From positions 62,001-126,000 of the forward strand of contig CAVTXA010000007.1 in the NCBI GenBank assembly GCA_963738545.1: a DNA stretch of 64,000 nucleotides, given 5' to 3'. Numbering within the stretch: position 1 is the first letter of the stretch; every line of letters begins with the position of its first letter. This document shows, in pieces, positions 7,269 through 16,773 of the stretch. The translations under genes were made by a program, and so were the position numbers. Origin of the DNA: Bog-756 sp963738545 (lineage in GTDB: Bacteria > Actinomycetota > Acidimicrobiia > Acidimicrobiales > RAAP-2). Below the pieces are notes generated by a model. That model was not told the DNA's origin, searched no databases, and was given only the letters and a program-made list of their open reading frames with translations.

Positions 7269-10200
7269 CACCGACCCGGTACTGCGCCGGCTGTGCCGAC
7301 CCCCTCCCCAGCCGTGCCCGCTTCTGTCCGACCTGCGGGCGGGCCACCGTGGTCGGTGAGGCGTCGACCGTCCTCGACGAGTCGATCGGCATCGAGTTCA
7401 GCAAGGAACTCCGCCACATCACCGTGATCTTCTGCGATCTCGTCGGGTCGACCGAGCTCTCCTCCCTCATGGATACCGAGGAGTACGGCGATCTCATCCA
7501 GACCTACCAGCATCGGGCCGCGGCCATCGTCAGGAGTTTCGGCGGTGACGTGGAGGGCTACAGCGGCGACGGCATCCTCTTCCGATTCGGATGGCCGCAA
7601 GCCCACGACGACGACGCCACGCACGCCGTGGCTGCGGCCCTCGGCATCGTGGAGGCGATGGACACGCTGGACGAGCGCGTGCGCCTCAGTGTGCGCATCG
7701 GCGTGCACAGCGGCCAGGCCGTCGTCGGCCTGCTCGGGGGTGCGGACCGTCGCGCCACGATGGCGGTGGGTGAGACCCTCAACGTGTCCGCCCGGCTGCA
7801 AGGGGCGGCAGAACCGGGCACGGTGGTGGCCAGCGCGGCCACCATCGCTCTGGTCGAAGGCAGATTCGACGTGGTCCCCCTCGGTCCGCTGCGGCTGCGC
7901 GGGGTGGCCCAGCCCGTCGACGCCTTCCGTGTCCTCGGTCAGACCGGCGCCCGCTCCCGGATCGAGGTGACGGCGAGCCGACACAGTCCGCTCATCGGGC
8001 GGACCGACGAGCTCGGGGTGCTCCGAGACCTGTGGGACGAGGTCCGGTCCGGTCACGGTGCGGCCGTCCTCATCACCGGTGAGCCAGGGGTGGGCAAGTC
8101 GCGCCTGGCCCTCGAGGTACGCGCCCTGGTCGGTTCCGACCGCCACCGATGGGTGGAGGCCTCGTGTGCCTCCTATACCCGGATGAGTGTCCTCCGTCCT
8201 GTGGTGGACTTGGTCGAGGACACCCTGTCCTTCCGGTCGGAGCCCGATCCGGCGGCCCGCCTCTCGCGGATACGGACCGGCCTGGCCCTCGCCGATGTCC
8301 ACTTCCCCGACGGGGCCGAACTGGTCGCCTCGCTCCTCGGGATGCCCAGTCCGTCGGTCATGTCCATCAGCAGTGAGCTGCGACTCGAACGTACCGTCGA
8401 GGTCGGCGTGGAATGGCTGGTCGGCCTGAGCCGGCAACGACCCCTGATCCTGCTCATCGAGGATCTCCACTGGTGCGACCCGACCACCCTCGACGCCTTC
8501 GGACGGTTGCTCGACCGTCTCTGGGCTGCACCCATGCTCCTACTCATGACCGCCCGCACCGAGTTCGAGGAGCCGTGGAGCCGACCCGACGTGGTGACGT
8601 CACTCCCCCTCAAGCCCCTGGAGGACTCCGAGGTACGCGAACTCGTGGCCACCCTCGGCGTGGGGCGCAGCCTCCCCGTCCCGGTCGTGGAACGGATCGT
8701 AACGTCGGCCGGGGGCATTCCGCTCTACGTGGAGGAGGTGGGCCGGACCGTCCTTGAGTCGGGCATGCTCGTCGGCGGCGAGGGGACCTGGGACCTGTCC
8801 TCGCCGCTCATGGACCTGGAGATCCCCTCCACCCTGCAGGGGTCCCTGCTGGCCCGCCTCGACCGACTGGGGCCAGCCAAGTCGGTCGTGCAGGTCGCCG
8901 CCGTCCTCGGACGCACCTTCCCCTTCGACCTGCTGGTCACCGTGTCGGGCATGGACCGTGAACTGTTGGCCCTGCTCCTCGACCGTGCCGTGGACAGCGG
9001 CCTCCTCCTGCTCTCCGGTTCGGGGGGGGAGAGCGAGTACCTCTTCAAACACGCCCTGGTCCAGGAGGTGGCCTACGAGTCGCTCCTCCGCCGCAATCGC
9101 CGCACCATCCATGAACGGGTGGCCCGGGTCCTCGATGACCAGCAGTCTCCGGGCACCGCATCGGCGCCCGAGGTCGTGGCCCGCCACTACGAGGCGGCCG
9201 GGAACACCAGGGAAGCGGCCCTGCGGTACCAGCAGGCGGCAACGCTGGCCGCCCAGGGATCCGGTCACCGGGAGGCCATCGCCTTCCTCCATCGGGGGAT
9301 CTCGTTGGCCCGCCAACTGGACGACGTCAACGAGGGGCGGGACCTCGAAGTCGAGATGCAGCTGGCCCTGGGGTCGTCGTTGGCCACCCGGAGCTACTCC
9401 GATCCCAATCTCGCCGCCGCCTACGACCGCGCCCGGGAGCTGTGCGAACTCCTGGGCAACGATGTCCGCGTGGGACTGACCCTCGGTGGTCTCTCGGTGT
9501 TCTACATCAACCACGGCGAGACCGCACTCGGAGCCGATCTGGCCGAACGGGCCCTGGCCATCGCCCGCGAACACGGCGACGACACCCTCGAAGTCCTCGG
9601 TGCCGTGCAACTGAGCCTGGCCCGCAGCTTCCAGGGCCGAGCGGCCGAGTCCCTCGAGATGGCGGAGCGAGCATTGGCCGCCTACCGCCCCGAACGCCAC
9701 CGGTTCCTGAGCAACCGGTTCGGCACCGACCAGGGCGTGGCCGCCCACGTCTTCGCCGGATGGAGCCACCTCCTCCTCGGCCACCTCGATCGGGGCCTCG
9801 AGCAGCTGGTCGACGCCGTCGGTCTGGCCGAGCAGCTCGACCAGCCGTTCAACCGGGCCTTCGCCCTGGCCTTTCTGGCCACCGGCCACGCCGAACGCGG
9901 CGAGGCAGCCGAGACCCTGCGCTTCGCCGAGGAGTCCCGACGGCTGGCCGACGAGCAGGGGTTCGCCTTCTGGGCCGGGATCAGCGGGGTGTGGGAGCAC
10001 GCCGTGCGGGTGATCAACATGGGCGACCACGAAGCCCTCGGGGCGGTGATCGAAGCCGGGTTGGTGGCCGGTGAGACGGGCAACCGGGGTGGGAGCACGT
10101 CGGTGCTGGCCCGGGTGGCCGAAGCGGCCCATGCTGCCGGTGACCGGGCCACCACCCAGGCGGTGTTGGACATGGCCCTCTCGTTGTCCGCCGAGACCGG

Positions 10201-10534
10201 CCAGCCCTGGTGGGACTCGGCCCTGATGCGGCAACAGGCCCAGCTCTACGCCGACGAGGCCGAGTCGGGAACCGCCGCCGACCTCGACGATCCGACGCAC
10301 CCCTGGTCCAGGGCCGCGGCTTCGTGGCAGGCCGCCATCGAACTGGCCGACGGGTTCGGGTTTCCGGTGCAGGGGGCCAGGGCCGCCTCGGACTACGCGC
10401 GCCTCCTCGCCCGGGTGGGACGGGCCGACGAGGGCTACCTCCTGGTCCGCCGGTGGTACGACCGATGTACCGAGGGTCTCGACACGCCGGTCCTTTCCGC
10501 CATCGCCGCCCAGTTGCAGGGGCTGGCCGGCTGA
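7265..10534 (+). CDS. Class III adenylate/guanylate cyclase with zinc ribbon, AAA ATPase and TPR domains
   Basis: 1089 residues. A zinc ribbon (CAGC and CPTC near residues 7-26) is followed by a class III cyclase domain (about 50-230) with both metal aspartates (IFCDLVGST and YSGDGILFRFG) and the transition-state Asn/Arg in TLNVSARLQ, so it should be catalytic. An AAA/STAND-type ATPase follows with Walker A GEPGVGKS and Walker B LILLIEDLHW. The C-terminal half is TPR-like helical repeats. This architecture is common in actinobacteria and probably links cAMP production to protein-protein sensing. I chose the GTG at 7265 because it forms a GTGA overlap with the preceding stop; an ATG 54 bases upstream would overlap that gene more. 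Confidence 0.9.
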   Translation: MTPTRYCAGCADPLPSRARFCPTCGRATVVGEASTVLDESIGIEFSKELRHITVIFCDLVGSTELSSLMDTEEYGDLIQTYQHRAAAIVRSFGGDVEGYSGDGILFRFGWPQAHDDDATHAVAAALGIVEAMDTLDERVRLSVRIGVHSGQAVVGLLGGADRRATMAVGETLNVSARLQGAAEPGTVVASAATIALVEGRFDVVPLGPLRLRGVAQPVDAFRVLGQTGARSRIEVTASRHSPLIGRTDELGVLRDLWDEVRSGHGAAVLITGEPGVGKSRLALEVRALVGSDRHRWVEASCASYTRMSVLRPVVDLVEDTLSFRSEPDPAARLSRIRTGLALADVHFPDGAELVASLLGMPSPSVMSISSELRLERTVEVGVEWLVGLSRQRPLILLIEDLHWCDPTTLDAFGRLLDRLWAAPMLLLMTARTEFEEPWSRPDVVTSLPLKPLEDSEVRELVATLGVGRSLPVPVVERIVTSAGGIPLYVEEVGRTVLESGMLVGGEGTWDLSSPLMDLEIPSTLQGSLLARLDRLGPAKSVVQVAAVLGRTFPFDLLVTVSGMDRELLALLLDRAVDSGLLLLSGSGGESEYLFKHALVQEVAYESLLRRNRRTIHERVARVLDDQQSPGTASAPEVVARHYEAAGNTREAALRYQQAATLAAQGSGHREAIAFLHRGISLARQLDDVNEGRDLEVEMQLALGSSLATRSYSDPNLAAAYDRARELCELLGNDVRVGLTLGGLSVFYINHGETALGADLAERALAIAREHGDDTLEVLGAVQLSLARSFQGRAAESLEMAERALAAYRPERHRFLSNRFGTDQGVAAHVFAGWSHLLLGHLDRGLEQLVDAVGLAEQLDQPFNRAFALAFLATGHAERGEAAETLRFAEESRRLADEQGFAFWAGISGVWEHAVRVINMGDHEALGAVIEAGLVAGETGNRGGSTSVLARVAEAAHAAGDRATTQAVLDMALSLSAETGQPWWDSALMRQQAQLYADEAESGTAADLDDPTHPWSRAAASWQAAIELADGFGFPVQGARAASDYARLLARVGRADEGYLLVRRWYDRCTEGLDTPVLSAIAAQLQGLAG

Positions 10535-10551
10535 CCGACCGACGGGGTCGG
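10535..10551. terminator. Candidate bidirectional hairpin terminator
   Basis: A perfect six-base stem CCGACC/GGTCGG with a five-base loop sits between the convergent ends of the cyclase gene and the hypothetical gene on the other strand. There is no T-run, so its termination activity is uncertain. Confidence 0.3.
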
Positions 10552-10556
10552 GCGAG

Positions 10557-11750
10557 CTACTCGAACCCGAACTCGGCGTACCGCTCGGCGATGACAGCCG
10601 TCGTGGCGTCCACCTCGGCGGATAGGAGCTCTCGATCCTCGCCGGCATGGGCGGTGCCCCCGAAGATGAGCGTGTGGAAGCCCTCGTCGTCTTGGTGGTA
10701 GGCCATGTGGAGCACGGCGTCCAGCTTCTTGGGGATGAAACTGACCGGATAGTCGGGCTGCGGATCCGGGAAGCCGAAGCCTTGGCGGAGCGTGCCGGCG
10801 ATCAGCGTGTTGCGCACCAGACGCTGGGCATCGGGCGCGTCTGACAGGTAACAGCTGGCCACCTCGACGCCCAACAGGTCGACCCGACGCCACGTCCGGT
10901 CGCCGATCTGGACCAGGCCCTGATCGACGGAGACCACCGAAGAGGGGTCGACGTCACAGTACGGCTCCAGCGCCTCCTCGGGCACCCCGTAATCCCAGTT
11001 GGAGAAGAAGTTCCAGTCCGACGTACCCAGGCGGGCCAGGTCCCCGATGTGGGGCAACGATTCCCCTCCCGCCGCCGTCACGAACCCGAACGGTCGATCC
11101 CACGCTGGAGTGGCACAGTCCAGCTGGTAGTAGCCCAGGAAGACGTTGAACCAGCGAGAGTGGGGATTGGCGTAGCGCTGCGGGCCGCCCCTCTCGAACG
11201 CGCCCACGCAGGCCACGGCGTTGAAGACGAAGGGCGGATACGGGGGTGGGAACATCCGCTCCTTCACCTTGTGCCCGACGGCACAGAGTCTCCGTGGCTC
11301 GTCCTCGATGTGAAGACGGAGGATGGTCCCGGTGCAGTTCTGGCTGTCGCCGTAGACGGGATCGTGCACCATCGGAGGATGGACGGCAGTCCGGCCGCCG
11401 ATCACGCCAACCGACGGGTCGAACGTGATGACCGAGGACTCCCCCCACGCCCGCCACGGGACCCATGGCCGACCGAACCCCGTCCGATGATCGACCCGGA
11501 TCGTCCACCGGACGGTGCCGGCGAAGAGGTCGCTGCGGAGGTCCAGCTCACATCGGAGCCATCCCAGCACCAGGACACGGCGGGTGGGGGTCGCCTCTGG
11601 CGAGATCCGGTGGCGCCACAGGCGACGACCCCGGTACCGCACCGTGACTTCCACCGAATCGCCACCGGGGTAGGTGTAGTCGGCCGTGAGACCCCACCGC
11701 ACCGGCAGGCTCACCGTGTCACCCACCGCGGTCGTCGTGCCCTCGGTCAC
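10557..11750 (-). CDS. Hypothetical protein translationally coupled to a phosphoesterase
   Basis: 397 residues with no signal peptide or clear membrane helix. The N-terminal half reads as beta strands (VEVTVRYRGRRLWRHRI, GTVRWTIRVDHRTG). The middle carries conserved-looking Cys and aromatic residues (DSQNCTGTILRLHIED, RLCAVGHKVKERMFPPPYPP, FNAVACVGAF), and the end is acidic and helical. I do not recognise a family. Its ATG overlaps the stop of the upstream phosphoesterase by four bases (ATGA), so the two proteins are very likely made together and may act on the same substrate or as partners. It could be an immunity, modifier or sugar-binding partner; none of these can be shown from sequence. 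Confidence 0.7.
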   Translation of the reverse strand: MTEGTTTAVGDTVSLPVRWGLTADYTYPGGDSVEVTVRYRGRRLWRHRISPEATPTRRVLVLGWLRCELDLRSDLFAGTVRWTIRVDHRTGFGRPWVPWRAWGESSVITFDPSVGVIGGRTAVHPPMVHDPVYGDSQNCTGTILRLHIEDEPRRLCAVGHKVKERMFPPPYPPFVFNAVACVGAFERGGPQRYANPHSRWFNVFLGYYQLDCATPAWDRPFGFVTAAGGESLPHIGDLARLGTSDWNFFSNWDYGVPEEALEPYCDVDPSSVVSVDQGLVQIGDRTWRRVDLLGVEVASCYLSDAPDAQRLVRNTLIAGTLRQGFGFPDPQPDYPVSFIPKKLDAVLHMAYHQDDEGFHTLIFGGTAHAGEDRELLSAEVDATTAVIAERYAEFGFE

Positions 11751-13378
11751 GGTGCGGTGGTTGTGGGTGCGGAGCTCTGCACGCCGCGGGGAACATCCGA
11801 TGTCGGCACATCCCTCGCCACCAGACGCGTGAAGAAGTGGCCGCCGAACTTGCGAGCCGCGTCCACGAACACCTGCTGGGGGATTTCGACGTCAGGATCG
11901 GGATCGAGCTGGTTCGGATCGACATCATGGCCGGCATCCCGGTAGAGGTGGGCCATGCCGTGGACCAGGTGCCGTCCGAGAGAACCGAGGGACGACCGGA
12001 AGGTGAACGGGTCGACCTCAACCTCGGGTCCTTCGGGGATGGACACCACCGGCCAGGTCTCAGGATGGCGTGGACGGTCGAGGGAGAACAGATGATCGAA
12101 GGTGTTGGCCGTTTCGTCCCGTCGTGTGAACCTCTCCCCGAGACCCCACTTCTTCCGCAACGTGGCGATCATCGACGTGTGCCGGAACTCGCCACCTTCC
12201 ACCGTCTCCTCGGGTATCCACGGAGACACCATGACGGCCGGTACCCGGTAGCCCGAACGGTCGAACCCGAACCCATGCTGCCCTTCGGCCCCGTCGGGGG
12301 GATCGACCGGAGGTGGCGGGACATGGTCGTAGGTACCGCCCGGCTCGTCCCAACCGATGAACAGGGTGGTGTTCCACACGTTCGACGCTCGTTCGTCGGA
12401 CGACACCTCGGTCGGCGCATGGCGCACGGCCTCGTACAGGCGGGCCAGGAACGCCTCACCGGAGCTGATGGCCGAACCCCAGTCGACGGGCATGTCGAGG
12501 CCCCCGATCAAGGAGTCGCCGAACGGGGGGTGGTAGTCGGCGTGGCCGGCCAGGAGGTTGGGTTCGATGAGGGCCAGATCCGGCAGGGTGCCCGCATTGA
12601 CGTCGGTGATGAACTCGGAGAAGGGCACGAACTTGTCGTGGAAGTGCTTCTTCAGCGTCGGCGAGTGGATGGCACCGGTCACCGAGATCGGGCACGGCTC
12701 GAGGACGTAGACCTTCCAGCTGCGGTCGTGATGGTCCAGGCGGTTGAAGATGGTCTCGGCCCCGTTGTCGAAGTAGTACCGCTGGACCGGCGAATTGACC
12801 ACCAGGCCGGACGATGTGGCCGCCGTCCAAAATGATCGGTTGGGGAAGGTCTGGGACGGCACCTCACTGAACCAGTGGTCGAACACGGCGAAGCCCCGGG
12901 CCAGCGCGCTCAGCACGGGGACCTGGTCGGGGGTGTGCCCCTGCATGATCTGGCGGTACTGCTCGAACTCGGGGACCTGGTGCTTCAGCGCCTGGTAGTT
13001 GCTGATGTAGTCCGTGACGAATCCGTCCATCGTCGGGAGCCGACCGGCCTCGGGCGCATTGTCTGTGGGCATCTTGCGGGCGGGCTTGCCCAGGTTCTCG
13101 GAATCCAAGATGTTGAACAGTTGGGTGTTGGTGTGCTGGTACTCCTCGCCGGGGTCCGGGTCGGGGGTGTTGAGGTTGACCGCCGGCCCGTAGTAGACGT
13201 AGCCGGGCTCGCGCCCCTCCTCGGATGCGGGAATCTTTGGCGCCCACTCGGGAACGGGATTTTTCAGCTCCTTCCCGATCACGCCCTCGAACGCCGGATG
13301 CTCCTCTTGGGTGTAGAGGTGTCCGAGCAGACTGTCGAAGGAGCGGTTCTCGAAGATCACCAGGACGACGTGATCCAT
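11747..13378 (-). CDS. Phosphoesterase (phospholipase C/acid phosphatase AcpA superfamily)
   Basis: 543 residues from the ATG at 13378. That start is preceded by the strong ribosome-binding site GGGGGAGGGGGCG and begins MDHVVLVIFENRSFDSLLGH, the normal start of this family. ATGs at 13423 and 13456 are alternatives. Family motifs are ENRSFD near the N-terminus, FDHWFSEVPSQTFPNRSF, WDEPGGTYDHVPPPP and SGYRVPAVMVSPW, which supply the metal and nucleophile residues of non-specific phospholipase C and AcpA-like phosphatases. Unlike the secreted homologues it has no signal peptide, so it may act in the cytoplasm. The neighbouring patatin and HSL-type esterase suggest lipid or phosphate-ester turnover. 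Confidence 0.87.
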   Translation of the reverse strand: MDHVVLVIFENRSFDSLLGHLYTQEEHPAFEGVIGKELKNPVPEWAPKIPASEEGREPGYVYYGPAVNLNTPDPDPGEEYQHTNTQLFNILDSENLGKPARKMPTDNAPEAGRLPTMDGFVTDYISNYQALKHQVPEFEQYRQIMQGHTPDQVPVLSALARGFAVFDHWFSEVPSQTFPNRSFWTAATSSGLVVNSPVQRYYFDNGAETIFNRLDHHDRSWKVYVLEPCPISVTGAIHSPTLKKHFHDKFVPFSEFITDVNAGTLPDLALIEPNLLAGHADYHPPFGDSLIGGLDMPVDWGSAISSGEAFLARLYEAVRHAPTEVSSDERASNVWNTTLFIGWDEPGGTYDHVPPPPVDPPDGAEGQHGFGFDRSGYRVPAVMVSPWIPEETVEGGEFRHTSMIATLRKKWGLGERFTRRDETANTFDHLFSLDRPRHPETWPVVSIPEGPEVEVDPFTFRSSLGSLGRHLVHGMAHLYRDAGHDVDPNQLDPDPDVEIPQQVFVDAARKFGGHFFTRLVARDVPTSDVPRGVQSSAPTTTAP

Positions 13379-13537
13379 CGCCCCCTCCCCCGTCGGCTCC
13401 AAGGCCTTCCCGTCACCGTTCATCTGGAGCTCGCTTTCCGCCCGGCCCTGACCCATGCGCACCGTACGCCGTCGACCACCGTCCGGCAACCAGACGTGCA
13501 CCCGCCTCACCGTGCGTGGTCTCGGTACAGTGCGGTG

Positions 13538-14494
13538 ATGCACATCAGGCGGCGTGCACCACAGCCCACGGACCCGGACCCGGCATTGCCCCGGTCGTTT
13601 GCGGCCCGGTACGGCCAGGGGCTGCGACGCGCCGTGAGCCTGGGGGGCGGCGGTACCTACTTCGTCGCCTGGCAGGTCGGCTATCTGAAGACCTTGCTCG
13701 ACCATGGTGTCGACATCGACAGGGCCAACCGTGTGGTGGGCACCTCGGCGGGCTCGATCGTCGCCGCCACACTCACCCACCACCACCTGGACAGGCTCTA
13801 CGGGGAGACGGCACTGATGTCCCGGATGCCCGGCGTGATGGACAAGCTCTTCCCCTCTGAGGTGGACAAGCCGTCACAGCAGCGGGCCCTGGACCTGTAC
13901 CTGAACGCCACCGATTCGACCCCGGACACGGTCCGAGCCATCGGCCGAGCCGCATTGGCAGCCGACACGCCGAGTCCCGACACCATGCCCCGGAGTCTGT
14001 TCATGGTCCTCGGTGACGAGTGGAAGTACCCGGCGCTGGTGATGACCTGCGTGGATACCCTCACCGGCGACCGGTGTGTCCTGTCCCGGTCCTCCCAACT
14101 CTCCGTGAACCACGGTGCCGCCGCCAGTAGCGCCGTGCCCGGAATCTTTGCTCCCCAGGTCGTCGCCGGACGGAAGTGCATGGACGGTGGCGTGGGGGGG
14201 ACCGCCGTCCACCTCGATCTCCTGGCCGGGGCCGAACGGGCGCTCGTCCTCTCGCTCTACCGGGACGCCGACCTCACGCACGGACTGCTCACCCTCGCCC
14301 CCGGCGACCTCGACCACGAGATTGCCGAGCTGAAGGCCACCGGCACCGAGGTCTACTTCCGGGCGCCGGAGAGCCATCCCTTGGACATCCACGGACTGAT
14401 GGACCCCGCGGCTGCGCCCGGGGCCATGGCCATGGGCGTCCGGCAGGCCTCCGCCGATCTCGAGGCCGGTGAGCTCGCCGCCTTCTGGGCCTGA
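13538..14494 (+). CDS. Patatin-like phospholipase
   Basis: 318 residues. It contains the oxyanion-hole glycine run SLGGGGTYFVAWQVGYLK, the nucleophile elbow GTSAGS with catalytic Ser, and the catalytic Asp in MDGGVGG, all in the patatin order. These are cytoplasmic or membrane-associated Ser-Asp dyad acyl hydrolases acting on phospholipids or other acyl esters. The ATG at 13538 starts 160 bases from the divergent phosphoesterase start, so the two may share a regulatory region. An HSL-type esterase follows in the same direction. Confidence 0.9.
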   Translation: MHIRRRAPQPTDPDPALPRSFAARYGQGLRRAVSLGGGGTYFVAWQVGYLKTLLDHGVDIDRANRVVGTSAGSIVAATLTHHHLDRLYGETALMSRMPGVMDKLFPSEVDKPSQQRALDLYLNATDSTPDTVRAIGRAALAADTPSPDTMPRSLFMVLGDEWKYPALVMTCVDTLTGDRCVLSRSSQLSVNHGAAASSAVPGIFAPQVVAGRKCMDGGVGGTAVHLDLLAGAERALVLSLYRDADLTHGLLTLAPGDLDHEIAELKATGTEVYFRAPESHPLDIHGLMDPAAAPGAMAMGVRQASADLEAGELAAFWA

Positions 14495-14629
14495 CACGAC
14501 CTGCGGGCCTCCGTCCGAAGCAGCCACCGGGCCGCGCCGCCCGAACGGCTGCGGGCGACGAAGCCGGCTGGGTACTGTGAAGGCGGTGTCGGATCGCACC
14601 CGACCGGCACGAGGGAGGGAGTGCGCATC

Positions 14630-15661
14630 ATGGCCTACGACGTCGCCGGGGACATCCGGCTCGATCCCCGCATCAAATCGCTGTTGAGCTTCGTCCCCAC
14701 CGCCCAGCTGGGGGATGTGGACAGCCGCGACATCCTGCTGGCCGAGGCGGGCACGCCGGAGGCACGCCAGGCTACCGAGGACTTTCGCCAGGTGATGGAG
14801 CTGTGTGACACCGAGGCGTTGGCCCCGTCGAAGGGACTGCACATCCACACTGAGCAGATCACCTCCCAGCCCGACGGCAACGCCATCAACCTGCAGGTCA
14901 TCCGGCCCGAGACGGAGGACACCGTCGCCTGCGTCTACTACATCCACGGGGGCGGGATGAGTTCGCTGTCCTGCTACGACGGGATGTACCGGGCCTGGGG
15001 CAAGGTGATCGCCGCCCACGGGGTGGCCGTGGTCATGGTGGACTTTCGCAACGCGTTATCCCCCTCGTCGGTCCCCGAGGTAGCCCCGTTCCCCGCTGGA
15101 CTCGACGACTGCATCTCAGGACTGCACTGGGTGGTCGACCATGCCGGCCAACTCGGCATCGACCCGGACCGGATCGTGGTGGCCGGTGAAAGCGGGGGCG
15201 GCAACCTGACCTTGGCCACCGGTCTGCGGCTCCAACGGGAAGGGCAGATCGGTCTGGTCAAGGGGCTCTATGCCCTGTGCCCCTACATCGCCGGGCGGTG
15301 GCCCCTCGCCGAGAGCCCGTCCTCGACGGAGAACAACGGGATCCTCCTCGACCTGCACAACAACCGAGGAGCCATGGCCTACGGAATCGAGCAGCTCGAG
15401 TCGGAAAACCCTCTGGCCTGGCCGTCATTCGCCACCGTGGACGACGTCTCCGGCTTCCCTCCCACCGTCATCAATGTCAACGAGTGCGACCCCTTGCGTG
15501 ACGAGGGCATCAACTTCTACCGCCTGCTGCTGAAGGCAGGCGTGGCCGCCCGGTGCCGACAGATGATGGGCACCATGCACGGCACCGAGATCTTCGTGAT
15601 GGCCTGTCCCGACGTCAGCCAGGACACCGCCCGGGACATCGCCGCCTTCGCCCGGCTCTAG
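14630..15661 (+). CDS. Alpha/beta hydrolase, hormone-sensitive-lipase-type esterase
   Basis: 343 residues. The HSL signature YIHGGGM forms the oxyanion hole, GESGGG is the nucleophile elbow, the acid is in NECDPLRDEG, and the catalytic His is in MGTMHGTEIF. The N-terminal 80 residues are a helical cap. This class hydrolyses short or medium acyl esters, sometimes steroid or lactone esters. GGAGG at 14614-14618 is eleven bases from ATG 14630 but only two from GTG 14621, so I prefer the ATG. It follows the patatin gene by 135 bases on the same strand. Confidence 0.9.
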   Translation: MAYDVAGDIRLDPRIKSLLSFVPTAQLGDVDSRDILLAEAGTPEARQATEDFRQVMELCDTEALAPSKGLHIHTEQITSQPDGNAINLQVIRPETEDTVACVYYIHGGGMSSLSCYDGMYRAWGKVIAAHGVAVVMVDFRNALSPSSVPEVAPFPAGLDDCISGLHWVVDHAGQLGIDPDRIVVAGESGGGNLTLATGLRLQREGQIGLVKGLYALCPYIAGRWPLAESPSSTENNGILLDLHNNRGAMAYGIEQLESENPLAWPSFATVDDVSGFPPTVINVNECDPLRDEGINFYRLLLKAGVAARCRQMMGTMHGTEIFVMACPDVSQDTARDIAAFARL

Positions 15662-15676
15662 CGGGGTTAGGCAGGG

Positions 15677-15692
15677 CCGTCCCCCGGGACGG
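15677..15692. terminator. Candidate hairpin terminator between convergent genes
   Basis: CCGTCC and GGACGG form a perfect six-base stem with loop CCCG, 15 bases after the esterase stop and 44 bases before the end of the convergent hypothetical gene. No T-run follows. Confidence 0.3.
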
Positions 15693-15736
15693 GCGCCAGG
15701 AGGCCTGTACCGCTGAAGCCGTCCCCGCGGAACCCG

Positions 15737-16123
15737 TCAGTCGTCCTCCCCGTCGGGCAGCCAGTCGTGGGGAGCCTTCACGAAGCGGAAGCGGTCGGGC
15801 GACTCACCGACCAACTCCACCATGAGCAGGGGATTCCCGGTGTCCGCGTCCCACCACCAGGCGTTCAGGATCCCGTTGACCGCCTCGGCATCGGTCAGGC
15901 CGGTGTCGGTCACGATGTCACCCAGGGTGAACTCATCGCCGATCTCGTAGTGGCAGAAGACGTAGTCCTTGACCACCGGATCCGTGGACAGCTGTCCCTC
16001 GAGAGTGGCCAGGGTGGGAACGTCGGGAAAGACCGGCCCACTGGCGGCATCGTCGCCCCCCGGGCCACCGTCGCCGGTCGCGGCTGTCAAAGTCGGAGCA
16101 CGCCGTCGGGTATCGACCACCAC
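15737..16123 (-). CDS. Small acidic hypothetical protein
   Basis: About 128 residues, strongly acidic (GDGGPGGDDAAS near the start, PDGEDD at the end). The centre (VVKDYVFCHYEIGDEFTLGDIVTDTGLTDAEAVNGILNAWWWD) reads like a helix-turn-helix-sized helical module followed by strands (LLMVELVGESPDRFRFVKAP). I do not recognise a family. The start is uncertain: GTG at 16123 is one of several in-frame choices, and the conserved-looking part begins near residue 38. No ribosome-binding site is convincing. The following 314 bases up to the next gene contain nothing I can name. Confidence 0.5.
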   Translation of the reverse strand: MVVDTRRRAPTLTAATGDGGPGGDDAASGPVFPDVPTLATLEGQLSTDPVVKDYVFCHYEIGDEFTLGDIVTDTGLTDAEAVNGILNAWWWDADTGNPLLMVELVGESPDRFRFVKAPHDWLPDGEDD

Positions 16124-16437
16124 ACCATGATGCCGACCTTGACGCAGCCGTGGTTGGATGCCGGCCCGGGGCAACTCTCGGGGGTCACGATCGGGCAGGC
16201 ATCATGGGATCACCGCGTTCCGACGCGTTGATCGAAGCCGACGTCGGGGGTGGGCGGCCCCCGGCCGCTCCTGCCCGCAACGACGAGCATCGGACACAAT
16301 CAGGGCCGGCGCTGAGCGCTCCCGACCCGGCCACGGCGGTGGCCACGTCACACCCCACGGCCAGGTGGGTGACGCGGTGAATGTGTTTGGGGAGGCCGGA
16401 GCCTCAGCAGACCGACCGTAGGGTTCGGCCCTGGCGA

Positions 16438-16698
16438 TCAGGACCGGTCGCCGTCGGACCCTTGCGGCGGTCCGGGCACCGACGAGAACCGGCGGAGCTG
16501 CGAGGCCGCCAGAACCACGGCACCGGCCACCGTGATGACCCAGCCGACATCGACGAGCTTGCTGTAGGACTCGTTGGAAGAGGAGCCGGCGACGCTCCCG
16601 ACGCCGACCGGCCCGGGTTGGGCCAGCGACACGATGGCCACGACGATCCCGATAACGATCAGCGCCCAACCGCTCCACAACATGACCCGTTTGACCAC
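16438..16698 (-). CDS. Small two-helix membrane protein
   Basis: 86 residues. Two hydrophobic helices are evident (about 7-26, WSGWALIVIGIVVAIVSLA, and about 51-66, VGWVITVAGAVVLAASQL), separated by a Gly/Ser/Asn-rich loop and followed by a polar tail ending QGSDGDRS. GTG 16698 and ATG 16683 are both possible starts; neither has a clear ribosome-binding site. No family recognised. It lies 75 bases past the end of the Gfo/Idh oxidoreductase on the same strand and could be co-transcribed. Confidence 0.55.
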   Translation of the reverse strand: MVKRVMLWSGWALIVIGIVVAIVSLAQPGPVGVGSVAGSSSNESYSKLVDVGWVITVAGAVVLAASQLRRFSSVPGPPQGSDGDRS

Positions 16699-16773
16699 AG
16701 GCCAACGTTACTGGAGGGATCCGCGAGGCGGCGCGGGAGGACGGCCCGTGCGGTCGTCCGGAATGGGCCCGTC

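Noticed and set aside
8600..10648. A 682-residue open frame on the minus strand over the adenylate cyclase gene.
   Set aside because: It is Gly/Pro/Arg-rich without domains and lies opposite a clear multi-domain protein; third-position GC keeps antisense frames open.
13379..13786. A longer phosphoesterase with 136 more N-terminal residues.
   Set aside because: The extension overlaps the divergent patatin gene, and the family start has a strong ribosome-binding site at 13378.
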